From: Pontibacter pamirensis
GTDB taxonomy: Bacteria > Bacteroidota > Bacteroidia > Cytophagales > Hymenobacteraceae
Assembly: GCF_010015475.1 (NCBI RefSeq)
Contig: NZ_SSNI01000006.1
Location: 146,525 to 210,524, forward strand
Direction: 5' to 3'
Length of the DNA: 64,000 bases
Position 1 is the stretch's first letter, and every line of letters begins with the position of its first letter. The translations under genes were made by a program, and so were the position numbers. Of the stretch, positions 42,278 to 51,120 are shown in pieces. The notes under the pieces were generated by a model. That model searched no databases. It saw only the letters and a list, made by a program, of their open reading frames with translations, and was not told the origin of the DNA.

Positions 42278-44272
42278 TTAAAAATCCAGCAGGTCTATTG
42301 TTTCAAGTTCATACTGTGTGGTGTCTTCCTCCACAACAGAAGTATCCTGTGCTGTTACAATCAAATCGCGGGCGCGGCCATAGAGGCGCACGTTCGGGTA
42401 CAGGTTCTCGTACTCCTCCTGCGAAATAAGGCCACGGCGGCGCATGTGCCCGCCAATCAGCCTGTAATAGCCGTGCTTATGGCTTCGGAGGTTGCCATAG
42501 CTGTCGAAGGAGGCGCGGAATCGTTTCGGGCTTGGAATGATGCTTGTCAGGAAGATGGCTTCTGCCACGTTCAGCTCTGAGGGTTGCTTTCCGAAGTAGA
42601 ACCTGGACGCATCCTTGGCACCATACACATCAGGCCCCCACTCAATAATATTGAGGTATACTTCGAACATACGGTGCTTTGAAACAAGATCCTGGTTTTC
42701 TATCAGCCACACAATAATAGCCTCTTCTACCTTTCTGGCCACCGTCTTTTTACGGGACAGGAACACATTCTTCACCAGCTGCATAGAGATGGTACTGCCT
42801 CCACGGGCAAATTCACCCTCTTCCAGGTTCTCCGCAATTGCTTGCCGGAATGCCTCCTCATGAAAGCCGTCGTGGCTGTAAAACCCGGCATCCTCGGCAG
42901 AAAGAATGGCATTGCGCAAATGAGGGGATATCTGGTTAATAGGACTATAAAACGGATTGGAAGGGCCTACCGGAAAGGTGCGGACGGGTTTACCGTACTC
43001 ATACACCGTGTGCATAAACGTACTGTTAATCTTCTCAATATTCGTATTACCCCACTCCAGAATCTTAAAATCTTCAGAGGCATCCAGGTCAGAATCAAAG
43101 GCTACCTGCCGCAGGCTATCCATGTTTACGTGGAACTTCATGTCATACTGCAGCTGGCCCTGTGCTTTTATACCTTCCAGGTTCTCAAACAAACCTGTCG
43201 GCAGAGACTGGAAGAAGTCATTGGCAGGAATCTGCTCTGTCTTCACCATCAGGTCAATAATTTTGGAGTCTTCATTCTGATAGGCGGCATAAATGTTGGC
43301 CTTAGCCTTATTCACACGTACCTCCGTCAGGCTGTCTATCACATACAGGTTCGGCCCCAGTGTAACCACATAGTCCACTGCGCTCTCTTCCACATGTATA
43401 TCATCTTCGCCTGCCAGTTTTTGGTGGTTCAGAATCAGGTCGTTCACCATGGCACTTCCGCGCACCGTCAGCCTGTTGTTTCTGAACTCTTTGCTATCTA
43501 GGCTAAAATGTGCCGTATCGAAAGCCACCTGTGCATCGAACTTATTTTTTACATATGGTAACCGTATTCCCCTGTCATCAAAACCGTACAGGCTAGCTGC
43601 AATACGGTAATCGCGCGGGTTGATGGTGCCGTGCACGCGCATGTTGTTCACCAGTGAATCTGTGCGGACAGAAACCTGGGAGTCTATTTCACCGTCATCC
43701 ATGCGCAGGTACGGCATCTTTAAGTCGATGGTGCGGTTCGTAGAAACGTACGAAGCATTCAGGTTTCTGAAATCCACCTGGTCCGGCACGTTTTCGAAAG
43801 CCGTTTCAATCACGCGGTTCAGCAATTCGCCATAGTTGCGGCCCTCGCCGGTTGTATCTACTGGCGCTTTGGGCTCCTCTTTTTTGAACAGGAAGCCAAA
43901 GTTGGTTTCGTCTCCGGTTTTAACGGCAGTCAGGTAACTGTTAGCCACCTCCAGGCGCTTGAATACAACACGTCCGGCAAAAATAGAGCGGAAGGAGACA
44001 GTGGCATTGACGCTATCTGTAGTAAAGAGCGTATCGAGGCTATGCGGCACAAAAGAGATATCAGTAAGCACCACAGAGGTCCAGTCCGTGAACTCAGCAC
44101 TGCCTATGTTAAAATCAACAGGGTATTTATTTTCCACCTTCGTAACAACACGGTTGATGGTATACTCTAACACTCTGCTTCTGAAAATAAAAAGAAGTAC
44201 AATAAGTAGCAGGAAGAAGGCAATGATACCTCCAAACACGGCTGTAAGTCTGTTTCTTAATCGATGGTCCAA
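42278..44272 (-). CDS. GT51 transglycosylase with AsmA-like N-terminal region
   Basis: This 664-aa protein has a single membrane anchor near the N-terminus, then about 400 residues resembling an AsmA/DUF748-like beta-rich domain (FNIGSAEFTDW, LEVANSYLTAVKTGD). A peptidoglycan glycosyltransferase domain follows. Its catalytic motifs are present: AILSAEDAGFYSHDG with Glu, RGGSTISMQLVKNVFL, RKVEEAIIVWLIE and LNIIEWGPDVYGAKDAS. There is no transpeptidase domain. It would polymerise lipid II on the periplasmic side. The start is TTG at 44272, with no better in-frame start nearby. Confidence 0.85.
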   Translation of the reverse strand: MDHRLRNRLTAVFGGIIAFFLLLIVLLFIFRSRVLEYTINRVVTKVENKYPVDFNIGSAEFTDWTSVVLTDISFVPHSLDTLFTTDSVNATVSFRSIFAGRVVFKRLEVANSYLTAVKTGDETNFGFLFKKEEPKAPVDTTGEGRNYGELLNRVIETAFENVPDQVDFRNLNASYVSTNRTIDLKMPYLRMDDGEIDSQVSVRTDSLVNNMRVHGTINPRDYRIAASLYGFDDRGIRLPYVKNKFDAQVAFDTAHFSLDSKEFRNNRLTVRGSAMVNDLILNHQKLAGEDDIHVEESAVDYVVTLGPNLYVIDSLTEVRVNKAKANIYAAYQNEDSKIIDLMVKTEQIPANDFFQSLPTGLFENLEGIKAQGQLQYDMKFHVNMDSLRQVAFDSDLDASEDFKILEWGNTNIEKINSTFMHTVYEYGKPVRTFPVGPSNPFYSPINQISPHLRNAILSAEDAGFYSHDGFHEEAFRQAIAENLEEGEFARGGSTISMQLVKNVFLSRKKTVARKVEEAIIVWLIENQDLVSKHRMFEVYLNIIEWGPDVYGAKDASRFYFGKQPSELNVAEAIFLTSIIPSPKRFRASFDSYGNLRSHKHGYYRLIGGHMRRRGLISQEEYENLYPNVRLYGRARDLIVTAQDTSVVEEDTTQYELETIDLLDF

Positions 44273-44531
44273 AATATTCTGATGCGAATTAAAATAAATT
44301 TGTTTCTACTACAGTGTATGCTGTCCCTGATGAACACATACAGCGCTACAATATTACAACAACCTCCTCTATTACGGGTGTATGTAGCTTAAGATATATG
44401 TTATAAGCCCTTTATACAAGCATAATGCCAAAGCTGCACAATTACTGTTTATTTAACTAGATAGCTAACAATCCCTTAGCGTATCTAATTCCTTTAAAAA
44501 GTAACTTAAACGTTAAATCAGCTGGCATGCC
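44273..44531. other. Divergent intergenic region, transglycosylase / purB
   Basis: A/T-rich spacer of the 312-nt divergent gap. I see no ORF or RNA gene; the purB promoter sits at its right end. Confidence 0.5.
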
Positions 44532-44564
44532 TTTGGCTTCCTGTGGCAAAGCTATGTATCTTTG
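44532..44564 (+). promoter_or_regulatory. Promoter of purB
   Basis: TTTG at 44532-44535 and TATCTTTG at 44557-44564 are separated by 21 nt, a full match to the Bacteroidota promoter TTTG-N19-21-TAnnTTTG. Transcription should start near 44570, about 15 nt before the purB ATG. This rules out the upstream in-frame start at 44543. Confidence 0.7.
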
Positions 44565-44584
44565 AACAAAGAATTTTCTACAGT

Positions 44585-45937
44585 ATGAACCTGACATCCC
44601 TTACTGCTATTTCGCCGGTGGATGGCCGCTATCGCCGCCATACAACTGAACTTGCCGCTTATTTCTCAGAATTCGGGCTTATCCGCTACCGGGTGCTGGT
44701 AGAGGTGGAGTATTTTATTGCGTTGTGCGAACTGCCCCTGCCGCAGCTACAGCAGGTAGACAGCAGCCTTTTTCCAGAGCTGCGCGCAATTTACGAAAGC
44801 TTCTCAGAAGAAGACGCCCTCACTATAAAAGAGACTGAAAAGGTAACGAACCACGACGTAAAAGCAGTGGAGTACTTTATCAAAGACAAGTTTGACGCCC
44901 TTGGTCTGAGCGAGTACAAAGAGTTCATCCACTTTGGTTTGACTTCGCAGGACGTAAACAACACTGCTATTCCACTCTCCCTGCGCGAGGCAGATGAGCA
45001 GGTACTGCAACCGGCTTACCAGAACCTGCAGCAGACGCTGGCGACGCTGGCACAGGCCTGGAAAGACATCCCGATGCTGGCACATACGCACGGCCAGCCG
45101 GCCTCCCCTACCCGCCTCGGCAAAGAGTTTATGGTATTTGCAGAGCGGCTGGAGGGGCAACTGACGCAGCTGCGGCAGGTGCCCTTTTCGGCAAAGTTTG
45201 GCGGAGCCACAGGTAACTTTAACGCGCATCATGTAGCTTACCCAGGCATTAACTGGCCTGAGTTCGGCAACCGCTTTGTGCAGGAGGCTTTGGGCCTGCA
45301 CCGCAGCCAGTATACTACCCAGATTGAGCACTACGATAACCTGGCCGCTTATTTTGATGGTCTGAAGCGCCTGAATACGATTCTGACAGACTTCTCCCGC
45401 GATATATGGCAGTACATCTCGATGGGTTACTTCAAACAAAAGATTAAGGCAGGTGAAGTAGGCTCATCAGCAATGCCACACAAGGTAAACCCGATTGATT
45501 TTGAGAATGCCGAAGGAAATCTGGGCATTGCCAATGCCGTGCTGGAACACCTGTCCGCCAAACTGCCTATCTCCCGCCTGCAACGCGACCTGACGGACTC
45601 TACTGTTCTTCGCAATGTCGGGGTGCCATTAGCGCATATTATCGTTGCCCTTAAATCGCTGGAGCGTGGTATTGAAAAGTTAGAACTGAACGAGGCCGCT
45701 CTGAGCAGGCACCTGGAGGATAACTGGGCTGTTGTGGCAGAGGGTATTCAGACAGTGCTTCGCCGCGAAGGCTATCCGCAGCCGTACGAGGCTTTGAAAG
45801 AGCTGACCCGGAAAAATGAGAAGATAACAGAACAGCGCATACATGATTTCATTCAAACACTGCAGGTAACTGATCAGATTAAAGCAGAACTGAAGCAAAT
45901 ATCTCCTTTCAACTATACAGGTGTAGCACTGCTGTAG
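44585..45937 (+). CDS. purB: Adenylosuccinate lyase
   Basis: This 450-aa member of the fumarase/aspartase superfamily catalyses two steps of purine synthesis (SAICAR to AICAR, and adenylosuccinate to AMP). Conserved regions are TSQDVNNTAIPLS, THGQPASPTRLGKEF and the signature loop GSSAMPHKVNPIDFENAEGN, carrying the catalytic Ser. The start at 44585 is chosen from the promoter position and the family N-terminus (LTAISPVDGRY). It is a single gene with its own promoter and terminator. Confidence 0.96.
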   Translation: MNLTSLTAISPVDGRYRRHTTELAAYFSEFGLIRYRVLVEVEYFIALCELPLPQLQQVDSSLFPELRAIYESFSEEDALTIKETEKVTNHDVKAVEYFIKDKFDALGLSEYKEFIHFGLTSQDVNNTAIPLSLREADEQVLQPAYQNLQQTLATLAQAWKDIPMLAHTHGQPASPTRLGKEFMVFAERLEGQLTQLRQVPFSAKFGGATGNFNAHHVAYPGINWPEFGNRFVQEALGLHRSQYTTQIEHYDNLAAYFDGLKRLNTILTDFSRDIWQYISMGYFKQKIKAGEVGSSAMPHKVNPIDFENAEGNLGIANAVLEHLSAKLPISRLQRDLTDSTVLRNVGVPLAHIIVALKSLERGIEKLELNEAALSRHLEDNWAVVAEGIQTVLRREGYPQPYEALKELTRKNEKITEQRIHDFIQTLQVTDQIKAELKQISPFNYTGVALL

Positions 45938-45958
45938 ACTTGAATTTATTTATACAGG

Positions 45959-45990
45959 AAGCCTCTGTGGAATACCCACAGAGGCTTTTT
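45959..45990 (+). terminator. Terminator after purB
   Basis: A perfect 12-bp stem (45959-45970 with 45976-45987) with loop AATAC is followed by TTTTT. Confidence 0.92.
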
Positions 45991-46211
45991 CGTTTTCTGA
46001 CTTGTAGCTCACAAGCTTCCTGAGCTATAATTTAATGCACCTCTACTACGTTATAAAAATATCGTCATGTATCTGGAATGCCTGACCAGGGGCATCTTTC
46101 ACTCTTCTGCCTTTCCGAAAGACATACCTATTATACACAAATGTTTAAAATTACGTATATAAATATAAATGTAATTAGTATGATATTACATTTATACAGG
46201 AGAAATTAAAA

Positions 46212-47402
46212 ATGGCTATCATTGAAAAGCAGGAAGTAGAAAGACTGAGGGCGCTGAAAGCATATAATATTCTTGACACTCCTTCCGAAAAAGAATTTGA
46301 TGACATCACGGCACTTGCCGCACATATCTGTAATTCTCCCATCTCACTTATTACGCTGGTTACAGAAGAAAGACAGTGGTTCAAATCCAAAGTAGGTACA
46401 GAGGTATGCGAGTTACCCCGCTCTATCTCATTTTGCCAACATACTATACTTCAGAATAATATTTTAGAGATTGAGGATACGCTGCAGGATGAGCGCTTCC
46501 GGGAAAATATTCTTGTGACCAACCCTCCGCATATCAGGTTTTATGCTGGTGCACAGCTTATTACCCAAAAAGGCTATAATCTCGGCAGCCTCTGTGTACT
46601 TGACACTGTTCCAAGGCAGCTCACGGAAATACAAAGGAAAGCCTTAAATACACTGGCACGGCAGGTAGTTGCTAGTTTTGAGCTACGCCTGAAAAAAGAG
46701 CAACTGGAAAAAGAGAAGCTACAGCTGAAGGCGGCAAACGTAAAGCTTGAACAGTTTGTGCGCATGGTTTCGCATGACCTGAAAGAGCCTATCATGAACA
46801 TCAGCACGATTACAGAATGGCTGCAGGATGATTTAGCTGCAAAGGACTTAAACAATATGGCCAGTAACCTGCTCCTGATAAAAGACAGCGCCGCAGCTAT
46901 GGAAGAACTGGTGATGGGGCTCCTGCAGTATTCCATGACGCAGGTAAAAGACCTGCCGAAAGAGGAAGTTGATGTACAAAGCCTGGTAAAGGGCTTGGTA
47001 GCGGAGCATTCCGGAGGCCCTGAAATGAAGACGCACATTTCGCCTGACTTACCGGTACTAACCACTGAGAAAGTGCTGTTACAGCAGGTTTTCGCAAACC
47101 TTATCTCCAACGCTTTTAAATATCATCACACAGGCAAAGGAAACTTATGGATCAGTGCAGAAAAGAAGTCAAAGAACTATTATACCTTCTGTGTGAAGGA
47201 TGATGGCCCGGGTATTCCACTGCAGCACCAGGAGAGAGTCTTTGCTATGTTTGAGCGCCTGCTCCGGGATGCCAGCAAGAAGCACGGATCTGGTATCGGA
47301 CTCGCCACTGTAAAGAAAATAGTAGAAGACAAAGGCGGTAGCGTCTGGATAGAATCAGATACTGGCCAGGGCACCACCTTTTACTTTACATGGCCAGGGT
47401 AA
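46212..47402 (+). CDS. GAF-domain sensor histidine kinase
   Basis: This 396-aa cytosolic kinase has an N-terminal GAF domain (about residues 20-155, with SLITLVTEERQWFKSKVG), a short coiled coil (160-182), a HisKA dimerisation helix with phospho-acceptor His188 in MVSHDLKEPI, and a HATPase domain with N-box LISNAFKYH, G1 DDGPGIP and G2 GSGIGLATVKK. No membrane segment is present, so it senses an internal signal such as redox or a small ligand. No response regulator lies next to it. Confidence 0.9.
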   Translation: MAIIEKQEVERLRALKAYNILDTPSEKEFDDITALAAHICNSPISLITLVTEERQWFKSKVGTEVCELPRSISFCQHTILQNNILEIEDTLQDERFRENILVTNPPHIRFYAGAQLITQKGYNLGSLCVLDTVPRQLTEIQRKALNTLARQVVASFELRLKKEQLEKEKLQLKAANVKLEQFVRMVSHDLKEPIMNISTITEWLQDDLAAKDLNNMASNLLLIKDSAAAMEELVMGLLQYSMTQVKDLPKEEVDVQSLVKGLVAEHSGGPEMKTHISPDLPVLTTEKVLLQQVFANLISNAFKYHHTGKGNLWISAEKKSKNYYTFCVKDDGPGIPLQHQERVFAMFERLLRDASKKHGSGIGLATVKKIVEDKGGSVWIESDTGQGTTFYFTWPG

Positions 47403-47479
47403 AGTTCACAGCATCAATTTGAGTGTTGCCTCTACAATCAGTCACGATACACTTTGTGACTGATATTGCGGAACAGTCT

Positions 47480-49930
47480 CTAAAGTGCCTGCTGCCTTAC
47501 CTCAAATGTAAAAGTTTTGCTGCCTGCCAGGCCACTCCTCGTCATTCCCTGCACTACAACTATATACCTGCCAGCATCGTCTGAGGTGAAAAAGTTTAGA
47601 GCTGCCTTACCATCTGCTTTGGTCACTACATTGGGAGACCAGTGAAGCAGGTTTCGGAAATCAGGAAGGCGGTTTTGCCTTTGCTCATCACTTTCGTAGG
47701 AAGGTGCATAGAACTCCCGCTGTAGTTGCAGGCCTTCGTACTCAATCAACAGCGAGCGCGGGTCCAGCTGAAAGCCTGCCAGGTCGCCCTGGTAGGTAGT
47801 GTAGCTGACAAGGCCGGTGTATACGTGTGGCCCGTGGAAGTACCTGCTGGTAAACACCTCTAACTTCCGAACCTTTCGGGGGTCGAACGCCATAATTTTG
47901 TCAATGTCAAACACAGGAACACCATCCAGCAGCACCAGCGGGTTTGTATAGAAAAGGGAAGAATGCGGAGAGTTTAGTACATTGAAGTGAAAACTACCTT
48001 TTCGCAGGCGCACCTGCACCCCCGGCACATACTCGCGCATTACCTCTTCCATTACCTTAAAGCGAACATAGTCGTCCAGCAGGTAAGTGGCATTTGCTTT
48101 ACCATAAAAGGCCGTGCTGTCAATGCCCGGGGCCCGGTATACATTCAGGTGCTTTTCGTGATAGGTATAGGGCACCTGCACCCCGATATGCCGCTGTGTC
48201 AACTCCTGCTGCAGGTGCTCTTCTATATCAAAACCAGGCCATGGCCTGGCTGCATACTTATCTGAAAAGGGACTGAAAATCTCAAAATGATAGGTGCTGT
48301 CTTTCAGAAAGTTTGACTGTACCACAATTTCCTTCGGTCCGTAAAAGTCCTTTGCTTCAAATTGCATCAGCCCTTCTTTATCACTAGTGGCGCTGTAGAA
48401 GCGCACGTGTTTGCCAGGGGCAGCTAAGTAGGTGGTAATACTGGGGGCAATAGCACCCGTTTCAGCGTCTGTAACCTTACCCCTGATAAAGTGGCCATTG
48501 TACTCCGGCAGAAATTTATAGTTGGTGCTTTGCTCCTGCAACACGTCCTCCCAGCGGAAACGGCTCCAGCCGTGTGTGAGCATCAGGTTGTCTACAGCTT
48601 CATCAACCTCCGGCCCGGATGCTGTGAAATAATACCCCGGCTGTTCCACTGTTCCCTTCAGGTCAGAAGTTAACCATAGATAGGGATTGATATCGGTTGC
48701 ACTTTCTCCCTGTAAGGCATCCAGTTTGTAAACAGACACTGACAGGTTAGCTGGTACCGCCTGCCCTGCCTGCGCCTGCGTCAGGAGGCTAGTGGTTACC
48801 TTTTCTCTTGTTGTGTAAAGGTCTTTGTCTGTACTAGCCTCCACCTGCAGCTTTTGTGTCGGGCGCTTAAAGTATAAGCGTTCACACACCGGCTGTTTCT
48901 GATTGTTGAAAACGGTGAAATGATTTATACCCTCTGCCAGTTTGTTTTTGTCCACCACAAATGTAGCGGCACCTTGCTGCAGCCTCGCACTTTCAGCCAC
49001 TCCTATTATTTGCCGGGCATGCCCTAGCAGGTGCACCGCCTCTGGTTGCTGACCGGTGGCTGCAACTGTAAGCTGTAGCTGGTCTGCATTATACTCCTCC
49101 AGGTGCAGGCTATACCCCTGTTCGTATACCTGGGGCAGTTTTTGCCGGAGCACTTTCCTGTTTGGGAGTTCTATAATAGCCGTATACGTGGCAGCGGCAG
49201 CTGGTGTAAAAGTAAACTGCCCGATGCCAAACTTGTGGGAGCGAAACTGCGCCACCTCCACACCATTGTTGTCTACTACTTTTCCGGCGAAGTCTACACC
49301 CTTGCCTGTTTTTTTGTTTACTCCCTGGAAAGCTACTGTGCCGGATATCCCCTGCACCAGGTTTCCGCCTTCCGGGAAAAACTGGACCGCGTAAGCTGCT
49401 GAGTCCTGCACAGGTGCAAAACCAAGATTAGTAAAGGAATTAACAATGGTAACTGGTGTTTCAAAATAAAACTCGGGCCCGAAGTTCTTCATCCAACTGG
49501 TGTAGGCCCGCACTTTGTAGTTGCCAGAGGTCAGCGAGACTGGCAGCACAAAAGAACCATTGCCTGTGCCGTCTTTCAAGGCTATTTTCCCCTGCAGCAC
49601 CGGTTTCAGGCCCTCATCCAGCACCTCTACGTAAGCTACTTTACTCAGGTCCAGCGGCTTGTGCAAAGTCCCGTCTGTATTGTAGACTTTAAACCACATG
49701 GTTTCCCCGCATGCATAGAAGGGCCTGTCGAGGTGCAGGTACAATTTCTCCTGCAGAGCCTTGCTGCGGTAGGCGTCAAAGTCCTGCACCAAGCTCCTTA
49801 GTGTCTCGGTTTGGGCAAGTGCAGGGACTGTTGCAGTTATCATAAGCACAGCACCTAGTAAAAGATATAAGCCTCTCCTGGCAGCAGTATGTGCCATACT
49901 ATGTAGCGTTCTCATCTGGTTTGTTTTCAT
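47480..49930 (-). CDS. Large secreted MG2-like protein of a TonB cluster
   Basis: This 816-aa protein has a signal peptide ending VPALAQ. Residues from about 40 show the MG2-type pattern found in Bacteroidota surface proteins: EKLYLHLDRPFYACGETMWF, then repeated beta-sandwich segments. Near the C-terminus, LVLLDGVPVFDIDKIMAF followed by VRKLEVF looks like a TonB-plug fragment without a barrel. It probably works at the outer membrane with the receptor and DUF4249 lipoprotein upstream. ATG at 49930 is chosen over a TTG at 49954 that overlaps the DUF4249 end. Confidence 0.7.
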   Translation of the reverse strand: MKTNQMRTLHSMAHTAARRGLYLLLGAVLMITATVPALAQTETLRSLVQDFDAYRSKALQEKLYLHLDRPFYACGETMWFKVYNTDGTLHKPLDLSKVAYVEVLDEGLKPVLQGKIALKDGTGNGSFVLPVSLTSGNYKVRAYTSWMKNFGPEFYFETPVTIVNSFTNLGFAPVQDSAAYAVQFFPEGGNLVQGISGTVAFQGVNKKTGKGVDFAGKVVDNNGVEVAQFRSHKFGIGQFTFTPAAAATYTAIIELPNRKVLRQKLPQVYEQGYSLHLEEYNADQLQLTVAATGQQPEAVHLLGHARQIIGVAESARLQQGAATFVVDKNKLAEGINHFTVFNNQKQPVCERLYFKRPTQKLQVEASTDKDLYTTREKVTTSLLTQAQAGQAVPANLSVSVYKLDALQGESATDINPYLWLTSDLKGTVEQPGYYFTASGPEVDEAVDNLMLTHGWSRFRWEDVLQEQSTNYKFLPEYNGHFIRGKVTDAETGAIAPSITTYLAAPGKHVRFYSATSDKEGLMQFEAKDFYGPKEIVVQSNFLKDSTYHFEIFSPFSDKYAARPWPGFDIEEHLQQELTQRHIGVQVPYTYHEKHLNVYRAPGIDSTAFYGKANATYLLDDYVRFKVMEEVMREYVPGVQVRLRKGSFHFNVLNSPHSSLFYTNPLVLLDGVPVFDIDKIMAFDPRKVRKLEVFTSRYFHGPHVYTGLVSYTTYQGDLAGFQLDPRSLLIEYEGLQLQREFYAPSYESDEQRQNRLPDFRNLLHWSPNVVTKADGKAALNFFTSDDAGRYIVVVQGMTRSGLAGSKTFTFEVRQQAL

Positions 49931-49944
49931 GTGTCGGTGTTGCT

Positions 49945-51120
49945 TTACTCCCAAAAATCAGGCTTCACGTTGGTGCCGCGTGTCCGGCAGTCAACGCAGC
50001 CTTTTACCGCACCCATATAGCCGATGGGAGCAGGAGGCCCATCAGGAGCATATATTTCAGTGACAGGCATGTAAGCATCATATTTGAAACGCTCCGCTAA
50101 ATCTGCTAAAGTCTGCCCTTCTGCTGGCATTAGTGAGTCCATCTGGCAGGTAGGATAAAAGTACCGCCACTCTTTCGGAAGCTCCTCCCGGCTCACAAAA
50201 AGCCGCTCCTCCTGCACCGACGAGGCCCCTACATAGCCAATCACAGGCTCGTCAGGGTTTGCCAGGCTATGCACATTCCCCGTCAGCTGCGCGGGCAGCG
50301 GGTCGAACAAAGTGCCAATGCTCTCGGTGTTTTTCCGGAGCGCCTCCCAGTACTGGTACGCCTCCTGCGTGAGCGCATACTGTTTTACCAGAATGCTGTA
50401 CTTAATGCGCAGTTCCTCCGAGGCAGCAGGCAGCGTCAGGATGGGATACTCATGAATAACATCCTCGCTTAGCTTAGCGGAGGAGCCCAGTTTTATACCT
50501 GTGGAGTAGTCTGTTCTCCAGCAGTTATAGATATTTTCGTCGCTGCGGGTGCGGGGAACAATGGTCCCGGTGGCTTCATCGTATTTTATATTTGAATTCA
50601 AGGCTGCCGTATAGGCCCAGGTGGCTTCATACTCCCAGCGATAATACTGCGTATTCTTCTGCGGGTCACGGCTGCTGACATATAGCTGCAGACTGTTATC
50701 CAGCGCCTCCCAGCCAACCTTCTCAATGGGCGGCGTTTGCTTTACATCAACAAATTCAGATGCATACTCCCTGCCGGTAGACAACCTGATGTAGAGCCTG
50801 TACTTCTTGGTGAGGTCCAGGTTAAGGCTGCTGCTGACATATGTGGCAGGAACAGCCTCATGCAGCGGATACTGTGCCCCCTGCTCCTCTTCCAGCAGTA
50901 GTGTAGCGCCCATCTCTGCCATAGGCATACTCTCTTCTGAGATGTTTTGCGTGCGCGACAGCTTTACCGTAGTGATACCGTTTCCGTTTATTAAGCCATC
51001 CACCACCAAATAATGATTCGGGCCTTCAATTACCTCCGGTGCATAGGGCTCCACACAACCACCCAGCAGCAGTAAACAGCAGCAAATTATACTTTTAAAA
51101 CGTCGGGTATACATCTGCAT
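49945..51120 (-). CDS. DUF4249 outer-membrane lipoprotein
   Basis: This 391-aa lipoprotein (LLLLGGCVEPYAPE) belongs to the DUF4249 family, which is found almost always next to TonB-dependent receptors in Bacteroidota. The N-terminal YLVVDGLINGNGITTVKLSRT is typical of the family. It is likely a surface substrate-binding partner of the receptor. Its ATG overlaps the receptor stop by one base (TAATG), supporting translational coupling. The C-terminus has CVDCRTRGTN, a conserved Cys pair. Confidence 0.88.
   Translation of the reverse strand: MQMYTRRFKSIICCCLLLLGGCVEPYAPEVIEGPNHYLVVDGLINGNGITTVKLSRTQNISEESMPMAEMGATLLLEEEQGAQYPLHEAVPATYVSSSLNLDLTKKYRLYIRLSTGREYASEFVDVKQTPPIEKVGWEALDNSLQLYVSSRDPQKNTQYYRWEYEATWAYTAALNSNIKYDEATGTIVPRTRSDENIYNCWRTDYSTGIKLGSSAKLSEDVIHEYPILTLPAASEELRIKYSILVKQYALTQEAYQYWEALRKNTESIGTLFDPLPAQLTGNVHSLANPDEPVIGYVGASSVQEERLFVSREELPKEWRYFYPTCQMDSLMPAEGQTLADLAERFKYDAYMPVTEIYAPDGPPAPIGYMGAVKGCVDCRTRGTNVKPDFWE

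Noticed and set aside
49931..49954. TTG start for the MG2-like protein
   Set aside because: It would overlap the DUF4249 stop region; the ATG at 49930 gives a good signal peptide.
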